A stretch of 64,000 nt of DNA from NCBI RefSeq assembly GCF_001949145.1, contig NW_019091572.1, positions 262,479 to 326,478 on the forward strand. The letters run 5' to 3'. The position numbers and the translations under genes are program-made. This stretch comes from Acanthaster planci (lineage: Eukaryota; Echinodermata; Asteroidea; Valvatida; Acanthasteridae). The notes beneath the pieces are model-generated. The model did no database searches. It was given only the letters and a program-made list of their open reading frames with translations, and had not been told where the DNA came from. This document shows, in pieces, positions 61,701 through 64,000 of this stretch (positions are counted from its first letter, which is position 1; each line of letters opens with the position of its first letter).

Positions 61701-63530
61701 GAGGGGGCTCAGGGAGGGGTCAGATATTGTTCGACACCAGGGGATAATGTTTCAGGTGGAACCGTTTTTTGTGATCGCCTTTGCCGTCGGAAACAAGTAT
61801 GGTTCAGGGGGAAACGACAATTTTGACGTTTGACGACAACATGACAAACAGAATGTTGTCACTCACACCTACGTAGACCTTTCTGGGTAAAAGTCTTTTA
61901 CCATTAGTTTCTACGAAATCAGAGAAGTGACAAAATCATTTACCGAAGTTTGACAAAGTTTCCAATGACAATCTGATGACTGATGTCAAAATCGAGCTGT
62001 GAGAGGGATTTGCTGTGCTGCCAATTGCCGAACTCTAGAGTCAGCTTGCCCAGGCAAGGGTTGATCACCATAGAGGTACTGAATGCATGATTCAGTGGTC
62101 CAAGGCTCACATCCAGGCAGCACCGTACACCAAAGCAACTGTTGATGATACTGCAGTGGGCCAAGGTGGCTAAGGTGCCGGGAAGCTGCATGCTGGGACA
62201 ATCTGGAATATTTTGAAGTTATGCTGTGATTTGTAATTAAGATGTCTACTGTTCATATCTTGGCAACATTTTATGCTCAAGCAGGTTTTGAAGATTGCCA
62301 CAATGCCTCCTGGAGCTTAAGTATTTAGAAGCTCAACGCTGGGACAATGGTGAACTCCAGCTTGTATTGTTGAATTATCTGAGATTCATATCCAGAATTT
62401 TGCAATATGATAACCAGATCCAACCATCAACCACTTTTAATAAATAAGGTAAAATTCAACTATTTTAGAAATAAAGTAGTGTTATCGTATTCACTATTCA
62501 GTTATTGAGTTCCATAACGAGTTGACACTTAAGGTAGTAATGTAGAATGAACTCACTGCCATAGGACTGGGGTCCTCTGGGGTTAACACATGGTTGACTG
62601 CTGAAAAACTCTGGGTTGATTCCGAGTCGTGATAACAGCGCCAGCGACGCTCCCTGGATGACTTGTCCTGACAGTGTTTCTATGAAACCATCAGCTGGAT
62701 CGAAGACAGGAAAATATCAATTATGTGTGACTTATGAGAGGAAAACTGGGTTTTTAGCAATTAAATATGCGTCATAAAGTCATAAAGGTTCGCTGTACAT
62801 TGGGAAAGGAAGAAATTTTTGATCTTGCATAATCAGCAAGTGGATCAACCATCCTTGTTGGACTGATAAAGGGTTTCTTGTGCAAAGATATCTAACCCAC
62901 CAGAAATGCTGTAGTTGCTGAAGCCTGGGTTGCACACGGGGATGGGTATGTTATGCTGCAGGTCAATGTTACTGCACAGCCCATCGATGCAGTATTCAAG
63001 AGTCATATTCATCTCAAATTCTTTGGAGTCATTCCGCTTGTCAATAGAGTACCTGGATGAGAGGCAATAGTCACATAACTATTGATTTCTGGTATTCACT
63101 CATTGTCGGTACATATTTTCACCACCAAGCAAACAATTATATCATTTCCATTGTCTTCTTTTCTTCAAGATATTTCACAGGCCGTATGGGCTTTAGTTTT
63201 GGAACTATATATTGCCATACTTGCAGAAGTATGATTATTTTTATAATGCCAACAGTGAGTGTGAATATACCAAAGTCAGGAAGAAACATTCCAAAGAGGC
63301 AAAATAATAAAGTATTTTCACGTCAAAGTAGGTTTTACAATTCACCTAGAACAAAACAAATTGTAAAAATAATACCTCTCTTTACACTGTGCAACGTCAT
63401 ATTGCGCATAAAATCCGATGCAAATACCAAATCAAAGGAGGGTTTTAGACCATTATTTGTAAAGCATGGTGTGCTTTGGCCCCTCACCTCAAGTTAATTC
63501 CTGAAGTAATTGAAACGGTTCTCTCGTCTC
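9911..63530 (-). CDS. Giant mosaic single-pass membrane receptor-like gene (5' end outside window)
   Basis: Gene-level entry; the blocks that follow give the exons. Seventy-six exons between 63530 and 10058 each show an AG acceptor and a GT donor on the minus strand, and consecutive exon phases match throughout, giving about 13.9 kb of CDS without an in-frame stop. Domain order is Cys-rich modules, polybasic linker, unknown beta-rich region, about 16 FN3/Ig-like modules with a PAN-like insert, divergent segments, two polybasic sites, cadherin-like repeats, two EGF-like domains, one TM helix and an NPxY tail. No internal signal peptide or stop argues for two genes. The first exons lie beyond 64000. 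The final exon is uncertain (stop proposed at 9911). The least certain junctions are 59162/58553, 58177/57723 and the acceptor at 43580 or 43583. I do not recognise an orthologue. A role in adhesion or recognition is inferred from architecture only. Confidence 0.85.
10058..10703 (-). CDS. Cytoplasmic tail exon with NPxY motif
   Basis: Phase 2 to 0 exon of 646 nt (215 residues). Near its start is SHAYKNPAYEDSSGDYSD, giving an NPxY motif preceded by Tyr. NPxY is a known docking and endocytosis signal for PTB-domain and clathrin adaptors. An acidic run, Pro-rich PPPARLPVLP, basic KKKRSWSNLSLSN (possible kinase site) and several diverged C-P-x-V-S-P / P-G-V-x-P repeats follow. A second Tyr lies in PTYAEMW. 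The acceptor is ATAACAGCAG|GTC; the donor is GGAG|GTAAGTG, strong enough to imply at least one more exon. Confidence 0.85.
10942..11048. repeat. Palindromic dispersed element, copy 2, in intron
   Basis: Arms GCGGTTGATTCACAA...AGTGCGCAT and ATGTGCACTATTGTGAATCA pair over about 28 bp with few mismatches. The centre has GGCCAATCACA and TGTCGACCCAATGTG, shared with 3627-3755. It lies in the 3-kb intron between the TM and cytoplasmic exons. Confidence 0.65.
11172..11242. repeat. Imperfect hairpin in intron
   Basis: ACTGTAGATTCGTGGACAGA and ATGGG on the left pair with CCCATTCTTTGCACGAATCC and ACAGT on the right, with a short mismatch in mid-stem and a 21-nt loop. Confidence 0.6.
11309..11640. repeat. 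Diverged tandem duplication of about 170 bp in intron
   Basis: Two head-to-tail copies begin CAGTGCTGGATA (11313 and about 11483). They share CTTCCxCTTGC, GAAATTGAGGAATG and ACTTCATGA-AGTAT in the same order. No coding signature. Confidence 0.55.
12320..12574 (+). pseudogene. THAP zinc-finger domain relic, antisense in intron
   Basis: Plus-strand fragments in successive frames read MPTS then a stop and VCCCFMQQNNQGWDVST. A frameshift leads to SLHLLPTDPNLRRILTTKIK, and another to SALCSDHFEPTCFKSGLHGS. The order (Cys-rich start, S-x-H-x-x-P, then C-S-x-H-F-x-x-x-C-F) is the C2-CH THAP DNA-binding domain. At least two frameshifts and two stops make it dead. N at 12574 marks its edge. THAP domains occur in P-element transposases and host factors, so a transposon origin is plausible. 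Confidence 0.68.
13367..13425. mobile_element. TTAA-bounded short inverted-repeat element in intron
   Basis: TTAACCCTAAC...CTCCTCAGTCCT pairs with AGGATTGAGGAG...GTTAGGGTTAA around a short loop. Ends CCCTAAC bounded by TTAA fit a piggyBac-type MITE, though the element is tiny. A decayed relative lies at 32340-32410. Confidence 0.5.
13714..13809 (-). CDS. Transmembrane exon
   Basis: Phase 2 to 2 exon of 96 nt with acceptor CTTTTCAG (high side) and donor GTAAGT (low side). It encodes LKVIIGVISCLAGLLTIAA, then VLFCFCKTGRVKK: one hydrophobic helix of about 21 residues with Cys residues at its inner face, followed by a basic stop-transfer KTGRVKK. Orientation is outside N-terminal and inside C-terminal, making this a type I membrane protein. 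The frame that matches both neighbours is not the longest ORF here. Confidence 0.9.
14494..15335 (-). CDS. End of cadherin-like repeat plus two EGF-like domains (exons 15164-15335, 14494-14716)
   Basis: Exon 15164-15335 (phase 0 to 1) ends the cadherin-like unit with FTYAPYPNYHGRDSFLV and opens EGF 1 with NPCINGGICRG. Exon 14494-14716 (1 to 2) completes it with SYSCLCQSGWVGDICEI. It adds a probable calcium-binding EGF 2: DYDECQSTPCEYPYVCFD, then GFQCACPLSD. EGF 1 has an enlarged loop (DCTSPARSSG) between its second and third Cys groups. The segment ends DDLDW just before the TM exon. The donor is GTCAGT at 14493. Two EGF-like domains next to the membrane are common in adhesion and Notch-like receptors. 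Confidence 0.88.
15639..18005 (-). CDS. RKRR site and cadherin-like repeats (exons 17801-18005, 17290-17457, 16564-16706, 15639-15881)
   Basis: Exon 17801-18005 begins with a Pro/Ala/Ser linker ending AAGRKRRAVQEE (basic codons 17949-17960), a second convertase-type site. It then has VPNDPPIITNP. Exon 17290-17457 has GTLEYTLQASDAEDDMLFF, GTATITEDGEFSFTP and FGTVTVQI. Exon 16564-16706 has VNITIEIHPVNDNPVLY. This is the cadherin-like/VCBS tandem-repeat signature (EDxG..L.ASDxExD...F...G....F..F.P......V.I.V.PVNDxP). Exon 15639-15881 continues with GAYDVDTNDNLTILTQP and a Cys pair (RQNCSEP, VIPCGLQ). Phases are 0-1, 1-1, 1-0, 0-0. Confidence 0.82.
18338..21540 (-). CDS. Processing region with an RRRKR site and a juxtamembrane-type beta domain (six exons)
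   Basis: Exons 21318-21540, 20812-20891, 20572-20697, 19604-19754, 19113-19255 and 18338-18426. The first has VVPCMVVGANASGSVVIENG, the second RMCNQAMLCVTLSAG. The third carries SQRRRKRSTGNHFEV, a consensus furin-type site (codons 20615-20629). The next exons read GGSLILGLLDANRTI, FYVASLGQTELRGPMTITI, GNWTEAKPRLIYWDTD and RFKWRDAAKTC. 'LxYWDTxxxxWxDAxxTC' resembles the closing part of domains that precede cleavage in other surface proteins, but I cannot name the family. Phases 1-2, 2-1, 1-1, 1-2, 2-1, 1-0 are continuous. Confidence 0.76.
18773..18821. repeat. Nested hairpin in intron
   Basis: ATGGCACTGATCTC (18773-18786) pairs exactly with GAGATCAGTGCCAT (18808-18821). Inside it, GATCTCTTAATTAAGAGATC (18781-18800) is itself a perfect 20-bp palindrome, so two alternative foldings compete. 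Confidence 0.75.
20361..20570. repeat. Degenerate AGAAT pentanucleotide satellite in intron
   Basis: About 200 bp of diverged TAGAA/AGAAT/ACAAA units, ending in GCAATGCAATGCAATATAATATAAT. It abuts the donor of exon 20572-20697 almost directly, so expansion could affect splicing. Confidence 0.8.
22714..22780. repeat. (TCTG)n microsatellite
   Basis: About 16 uninterrupted TCTG units in the intron between exons 22917-23087 and 21318-21540. Purity suggests a young, probably polymorphic locus. Confidence 0.95.
22917..24377 (-). CDS. Membrane-proximal FN3/Ig-like module (exons 24181-24377, 23341-23524, 22917-23087)
   Basis: Exon 24181-24377 (phase 1 to 0) has SSNGFYIDDTPPELEVFFY and STISVLWSFIDTESMIK. 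Exon 23341-23524 (0 to 1) has EQYWAVGTSRGATDLQDF and TTYFVTLKAVNGAGLETI. Exon 22917-23087 (1 to 1) has VTVLLEEPTADDVNTTS and EEEVYPPDVEKSDDP. This is the array module best preserved in all its landmarks, isolated from the others by about 5 kb of divergent exons. Confidence 0.82.
24998..26935 (-). CDS. Thr/Ser-rich and Cys-rich segment (exons 26644-26935, 26321-26472, 25809-25987, 25556-25685, 24998-25208)
   Basis: Exon 26644-26935 opens with SMCPQCDCKRFLG, followed by a mucin-like stretch (TPLPPVTTSSFVATKTTEE) and an acidic DADGDSVSDDESG. Exon 26321-26472 has AVLWCRYFGDGWP. Exon 25809-25987 has FEVYVDGNLLSSLTGLP and LILHVFNRD. Exon 25556-25685 has SKLCRYGAPFRAG and AGVGSVAGATDIVPF, which resembles the VGT turn. 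Exon 24998-25208 has RPCVPCINPCDRYQCDPSC, a compact Cys cluster, then a beta strand LTNLSLARLD. Function is unknown. Numerous N-x-T/S sequons indicate an extracellular location. Confidence 0.72.
27571..29439 (-). CDS. End of module 16 and divergent beta-sandwich segment (exons 29265-29439, 28620-28768, 28375-28491, 27571-27726)
   Basis: Exon 29265-29439 finishes the array with YFVQLSAVNHAGDN, FVDSSQPKAGLVVDG. The next three exons lose the FN3 signatures: ILHLSNPEGPPCPLRD, WNVKRDEWDLEYQTQQ, ERDTRGRRMLSGAYIIN, SVTSILFWDGPDR and ICQCCFQQPFNQ. Alternating strands with YIINAQ and VTSILFWDG suggest a jelly-roll or lectin-like sandwich; no family is assigned. RGRR in exon 28375-28491 is a possible minor basic cleavage site. 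All junctions are phase 0 or 1 and match. Confidence 0.72.
29594..29745. mobile_element. Decayed copy of the 2524-type hAT MITE in intron
   Basis: AAGTGGCATAACT resembles the TIR CAGTGGCGTAACA. The interior shares TTGAAAT-TTGAAATG, TTTCAGTGCCC and AGGTGCCCCCTCAG in order with 2524-2689. The right end is not preserved. Confidence 0.55.
30083..31634 (-). CDS. FN3/Ig-like modules 15-16 (exons 31344-31634, 31152-31255, 30083-30298)
   Basis: Exon 31344-31634 (phase 1 to 1) has SEVELKWAQFESTFPILLY, YVGLGEP and GSYFATAV. Exon 31152-31255 (1 to 0) has CNSSTSYFSVDVTPPVEG. Exon 30083-30298 (0 to 0) has VSVVWEDYRDDESGIKFFNL and DFTFVDLNLQ. The last intron, in phase 0, leads to the YFVQLSAVNHAGDN strand. 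The Cys in AASCDIRDDN is unpaired within its module. Confidence 0.8.
31952..32943 (-). CDS. FN3/Ig-like modules 13-14 (exons 32674-32943, 31952-32224)
   Basis: Exon 32674-32943 (phase 1 to 1) has GETYYTIVRATNALGLEI, SDGVTVKRDP, QVYDGLLVGFDLTYQ and SASWRGFG. Exon 31952-32224 (1 to 1) has VDYYEAAVGTDRRYP and SIYYVTVRAHSASFATAE. Both are symmetrical 1-1 exons, the class most easily duplicated or skipped without a frameshift. Module 14 has a shifted core (EKEIVHHTGNAEVTKDH) between the W strand and the VGT turn. Confidence 0.8.
32340..32410. mobile_element. Decayed TTAA-bounded inverted-repeat element in intron
   Basis: TTAACCCTAACCCC on the left and GTTAGGGTTTTAA on the right resemble the ends of the element at 13367. 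The interior is not similar. Confidence 0.4.
33163..34520 (-). CDS. FN3/Ig-like modules 11-13 (exons 34343-34520 and the 705-nt exon 33163-33867)
   Basis: Exon 34343-34520 (phase 0 to 1) has ILCSWTDFLDAESAIDHFRF and LVGTARGL; its frame is masked by longer antisense ORFs. Exon 33163-33867 (1 to 1) is by far the longest extracellular exon. It finishes module 11 (YYVTVEAFNAVNQS, IEIDDTPP), holds all of module 12 (WDCTNEEECSRLDGEC, ILWHPFTDEETQIAKYEV, ALGTTPGGSQV, VYATVRGYNEAGLTS) and opens module 13 (DDVDFQTSLREISAAWDF, YEWAIYRIDG). Elsewhere the same content uses three or four exons, so introns were probably lost here. Confidence 0.82.
35223..37497 (-). CDS. FN3/Ig-like modules 9-10 (exons 37386-37497, 36700-36890, 35954-36152, 35223-35329)
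   Basis: Exon 37386-37497 has ISRYEWAVGTTPGGEDIQP, the most canonical turn in the array. Exon 36700-36890 has GVTYYSTLRAITNGD and FTVDITPPEI. Exon 35954-36152 is a divergent core (DSFDGMWDVQEGESDIIA, then YFSMGQYPGSADVFP). Exon 35223-35329 has NILSVQAVNSVGLRKT and MTVDNTPPSVG. Phases run 0-1, 1-0, 0-1, 1-0. Introns of 0.5-0.9 kb separate the exons. One of them carries ACCCTCGAGGGTTAGGGTTAA (36459-36479), a stray half of the TTAA-ended hairpin family. Confidence 0.78.
38061..39073 (-). CDS. FN3/Ig-like modules 8-9 (exons 38914-39073, 38348-38572, 38061-38149)
   Basis: Exon 38914-39073 (phase 0 to 1) encodes QASWLAADGQSGIKSYWV and AVGTTP. Exon 38348-38572 (1 to 1) begins SEDVQPFTSMGSKSSG and includes TCSEEAFIEGCRPVYYVCV, then KSENGAGAFSD; the Cys set is unusual for the array. 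Exon 38061-38149 (1 to 0) starts module 9 with VNDGSSFQQDTD and IMFDDFE. All junctions agree in phase. Confidence 0.78.
39814..40693 (-). CDS. FN3/Ig-like modules 6-7 (exons 40447-40693, 40124-40244, 39814-39992)
   Basis: Exon 40447-40693 (phase 2 to 0) holds QVYVKLRTINQAFNH, GFLIDLTPPVLRN and GEDPDFQ. Exon 40124-40244 (0 to 1) holds LAVHWDYFDDESGIESFEL, a clear module core that lacks the AVGTTPGG turn (AIYEMRQGN instead). Exon 39814-39992 (1 to 0) has GALYVTRVKAKNQAKL and VKVDPSPPV. Asn sequons (NSTSD) point to glycosylation. Confidence 0.8.
41348..42755 (-). CDS. FN3/Ig-like modules 4-6 (exons 42628-42755, 41968-42205, 41348-41528)
   Basis: Exon 42628-42755 (phase 1 to 0) ends module 4 with ILVDDSPPIAGDLFDG. 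Exon 41968-42205 (0 to 1) has NWYDPESGIFSYLWGVGTQPG and GETYYSTLIAFHGGYDKL. Exon 41348-41528 (1 to 2) has VTVDLTPPIQGNVYDG, then EAQWNGFSDPDSGIKDYQV. Introns fall at the same two places in successive modules: phase 0 before the W strand, and phase 1 before the VxVDxTPP strand. This supports tandem module duplication. Confidence 0.8.
43414..44892 (-). CDS. FN3/Ig-like modules 3-4 (exons 44798-44892, 44528-44698, 43909-44089, 43414-43580)
   Basis: Module 3 has ANWEGIHDNETGIHGYTW and SIGYDVCSDD, then GAYFITVRALNKVKFGG and LVIDNTPPVIYS. Module 4 has RIGLRVNAT-DPESHLFEYHL, AAGRTPRDKS and CWVKVRAVNN. These are the recurrent W/D-E-S-G-I/Y-T-V-R-A/TPP landmarks. The acceptor of the last exon is ambiguous: AG|C at 43580 or 43583, differing by one Ser codon, with both in frame (NAGNAG-like choice). 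The donor GTAACACATT follows 43414. Confidence 0.75.
46019..47104 (-). CDS. PAN/Apple-like insert followed by the end of FN3-like module 2
   Basis: Exon 46896-47104 (phase 1 to 0) carries NFCARDCLALPETKCLSINYN then FTCELLEE. This is the spacing and sequence of a PAN/Apple core (C..DC.....C.SINY......C.L). Exon 46019-46314 (0 to 2) gives GLFSHFERLGVGHAVE, then HNHLYYFNIELLNYVGYEN and DFTPPAPG, the standard module exit, and further VLEPCVKF and WERRCIKD. PAN domains bind proteins or carbohydrates, so this may be a ligand-contact site inserted in the FN3-like stalk. The PAN assignment rests on the Cys/NY motif only. Confidence 0.68.
47701..48780 (-). CDS. FN3/Ig-like module 1 (exons 48565-48780, 47701-48001)
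   Basis: Exon 48565-48780 (phase 0 to 0) contains YTEPAFQLEIVAFDD and the hallmark FFYQVGTAPGASDV, a variant of the AVGTTPGG turn seen down the array. Exon 47701-48001 (0 to 1) has RPLHFTVYAVNNGGGSS, equivalent to the 'YY.TVRA.N.AG' strand of FN3 folds. It continues into the next module with RASAVVYDDSVILVQKEG. Two Cys pairs (KNACGV, ATCSLP) may bridge strands. Extracellular, probably structural or adhesive. Confidence 0.75.
49258..55691 (-). CDS. Unrecognised hydrophobic beta-rich region (seven exons)
   Basis: Exons 55575-55691, 55404-55493, 54352-54491, 53860-54025, 51216-51286, 50409-50563 and 49258-49465, all phase-compatible. Landmarks are HIEIWWGTENPF, NIIIGGGLTQKGLDALGQ, a helical stretch around FSVVELMKDLRALF, and alternating-hydrophobic strands such as DIEMIPLIIRLRAKVIL. 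The region closes with LWRYQAPAIHRNIF and a Pro-rich SPPEIEEYSTP that opens the FN3-like array. Alternation of charged and aliphatic residues predicts a large beta-sheet domain, possibly lipid- or ligand-binding. I know no family with this signature. Exon 51216-51286 is isolated in a large intron and uses a GTACTG donor, but its frame and its GGFFDMEIPV continuation fit. Exon 54352-54491 lies beside an N at 54344 in the intron. Confidence 0.65.
51287..53859. other. Large intron without further exons found
   Basis: The 2.6-kb intron between exons 53860-54025 and 51216-51286. It holds a G/C-run patch at 52680-52770 (TTGGGGGGTG, GGCCCCCCCCC) that may be a decayed MITE. No in-phase coding segment with splice sites was found, and the flanking exons join in phase without one. 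Confidence 0.5.
55925..56674 (-). CDS. Charged linker bounded by a second five-arginine cleavage site
   Basis: Exons 56508-56674 (phase 2 to 1) and 55925-56044 (1 to 1). The first is acidic (SAEGTDSMEDL) with a probable helix around KARDYFRAIL. The second reads ESRRSMALLIFGEEDE, then RVTRRRRRDLSV, with five Arg codons at 55950-55964. Together with the site at 57171-57185, the polybasic runs bracket about 92 residues. That layout would allow a segment to be excised or the extracellular region to be nicked into non-covalently held chains, as in several processed receptors. No domain is recognised in the linker. Confidence 0.7.
57157..58553 (-). CDS. Last Cys-rich module, expanded, ending in a five-arginine site
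   Basis: Exons 58342-58553, 58177-58275, 57684-57723 and 57157-57333. The first has the A-exon signature (YCSLDQSCLGVSCC, KLDPCAQTFSFGFEKW). Two extra exons then separate it from a B-like exon containing DLDISLCWRDTCNDP and FSGCSD. That exon ends in a polybasic run, TRRRRRSVEEL (Arg codons 57171-57185), typical of furin-type proprotein convertase sites. The 40-nt exon 57684-57723 is open only in the frame demanded by its neighbours. This requires the GAAG|GTAATC donor at 58177, not the stronger-looking GAT|GTAAGT 9 nt downstream. No C exon follows; the module gives way to the linker. Confidence 0.68.
59162..60380 (-). CDS. Cys-rich module exon trio (A 60176-60380, B 59503-59723, C 59162-59282)
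   Basis: Second complete copy. The A exon carries ECPHLPSLPTLQ, then HYSDACLGVECC and LTVDPCDFKLSVGFENW. The B exon has LLSLSIHLCIAGVCAP, then APIPFCNQNRTLEW. The C exon has DLASGLVVNRLGVSADVLL, then ECTGPPEQITPRN. Phases repeat those of the neighbouring trio (1-2, 2-1, 1-2). The C exon ends in phase 2 through a weak GTTACG donor at 59161. This pairs with an AG acceptor just upstream of the TTGCAG exon start at 58553. An alternative acceptor 4 nt upstream would be out of phase with this donor. Confidence 0.75.
60601..62202 (-). CDS. Cys-rich module exon trio (A 61944-62202, B 61179-61339, C 60601-60732)
   Basis: Complete copy of the three-exon module. The A exon (phase 1 to 2) begins CPSMQLPG, then has a C-x5-C-x-GV-x-CC core (HCSIINSCFGVRCC) and INPCLGKLTLEFGNW. 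The B exon (2 to 1) has LSLEACIDGNC and PLPMCYPNGTLSW. The C exon (1 to 1) has QTVAQALGLPSLL followed by ALPCPPVFQPRQ. The phases make the trio a symmetrical 1-1 cassette that could duplicate without breaking the frame. The next trio follows directly in frame. The family is unknown to me; no EGF, sushi or von Willebrand spacing fits the adjacent CC pair. Confidence 0.78.
62557..63530 (-). CDS. Exons of the first in-window Cys-rich module (A-end, B and C exons)
   Basis: Exons 63488-63530 (phase 1 to 2), 62901-63052 (2 to 1) and 62557-62694 (1 to 1). The short first exon encodes DERTVSITSGINL, the tail of a module whose CC-containing part lies upstream of the window. The second exon carries TLEYCIDGLCSN and PIPVCNPG. 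It matches the B exon of the later modules, which share LSI.LCI.G.C and P.P.CN. The third exon, with GQVIQGASLALLSRLGI and QPCVNPRGP, matches their C exons. Splice signals are clean (for example the donor GTGAGTTCATT beside 62557). I do not recognise the domain. The Cys content and N-x-T sequons suggest a secreted fold. Confidence 0.72.
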
Positions 63531-64000
63531 CTGAAACAAAGAACAAAATATTTCTTTGAGTAATGTGTTCTGTCAAATTGAAATTAAGGCTTTTGTACCA
63601 ATGATGCTGGAAGAGGAAAAATTCTAATTCATAAATAAAGATTTGTAGACGCACCCATGTTTTGTCTGTCTTATTTTTATATCAAAAAGTGCCTAATTTC
63701 CCAAATCTACAACTTAAACGCCAATTATTCAAGTTCTACACGTATGTATTTCCTGCTTCAATGAAAAGAGCAAATCCAGAACAATTAGTTTTATGAGTGT
63801 TGTCTAGTGCTAATTTTGAGACTTTTGACAAGAGGATCAAGGGTTAAAATCCAGCAGTTAGCCACATTTAACATCCTTGTTTGGCTTAACTCATTCTACC
63901 CGTCTCTTTCCACCTGCAAAATTATAGGCACTTGCATTATCTTGCATTCCACCTTTGATAGACTGGCATGGCATTTGGGCAGACAGAAATATCTCCGGCC

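Noticed and set aside
63944-64000. Minus-strand reading AGDISVCPNAMPVYQ, like the start of a Cys-module A exon
   Set aside because: Its GTGGAA donor would end in phase 2, while the next resolved exon (63488-63530) needs phase 1. No CC-containing exon lies between, so it may be chance or a part I cannot place.

Overview
This is a eukaryotic, intron-rich, AT-rich window dominated by one very large minus-strand gene. The CDS runs from beyond the right edge (first exon resolved at 63530) down to about 10 kb, with a candidate stop at 9911. I resolved 76 internal coding exons by eye. Each has an AG acceptor and a GT donor on the minus strand, and every exon-exon junction keeps the reading frame. 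Together they hold about 13.9 kb of coding sequence (about 4,620 residues); the N-terminus and signal peptide lie outside the window. No other intact gene was found on either strand.

The protein is a type I, receptor-like mosaic that I cannot match to a named gene. In N-to-C order it has: (1) cysteine-rich modules built from a recurring exon trio (57-63.5 kb); (2) a charged linker bounded by two five-arginine sites (56-57 kb); (3) an unrecognised beta-rich region (49-56 kb); (4) about 16 fibronectin-III/Ig-like modules with recurring 'W..F.D.ESGI..Y..AVGTTPGG' and 'YY.TVRA.N.AG...DTPP' signatures, one interrupted by a PAN/Apple-like insert (30-49 kb); (5) divergent beta-sandwich, Thr/Ser-rich and Cys-rich segments plus one more such module (22.9-29 kb); (6) a membrane-proximal region with two further polybasic cleavage sites (18-21.5 kb); (7) cadherin-like repeats (15-18 kb); (8) two EGF-like domains; (9) one transmembrane helix; (10) a roughly 215-residue cytoplasmic tail with an NPxY motif. 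This layout suggests a proteolytically processed cell-surface adhesion or recognition receptor; that function is inferred, not shown.

The left 9.9 kb is gene-poor and full of decayed mobile DNA: a LINE reverse-transcriptase tail, a DIRS-like reverse-transcriptase relic, two hAT-type MITEs with 8-bp target duplications, several foldback elements, twin hairpins, and an old dispersed repeat. The large intron before the cytoplasmic exon carries an antisense THAP-domain relic and more hairpins.

The organism is most likely a marine invertebrate deuterostome (echinoderm or hemichordate). This is inference from intron density, the extracellular-domain mosaic, the DIRS/hAT repeat content and frequent TAGGCCTA words; a lophotrochozoan is not excluded. 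Two N bases (12574, 54344) show that this is assembled draft sequence.
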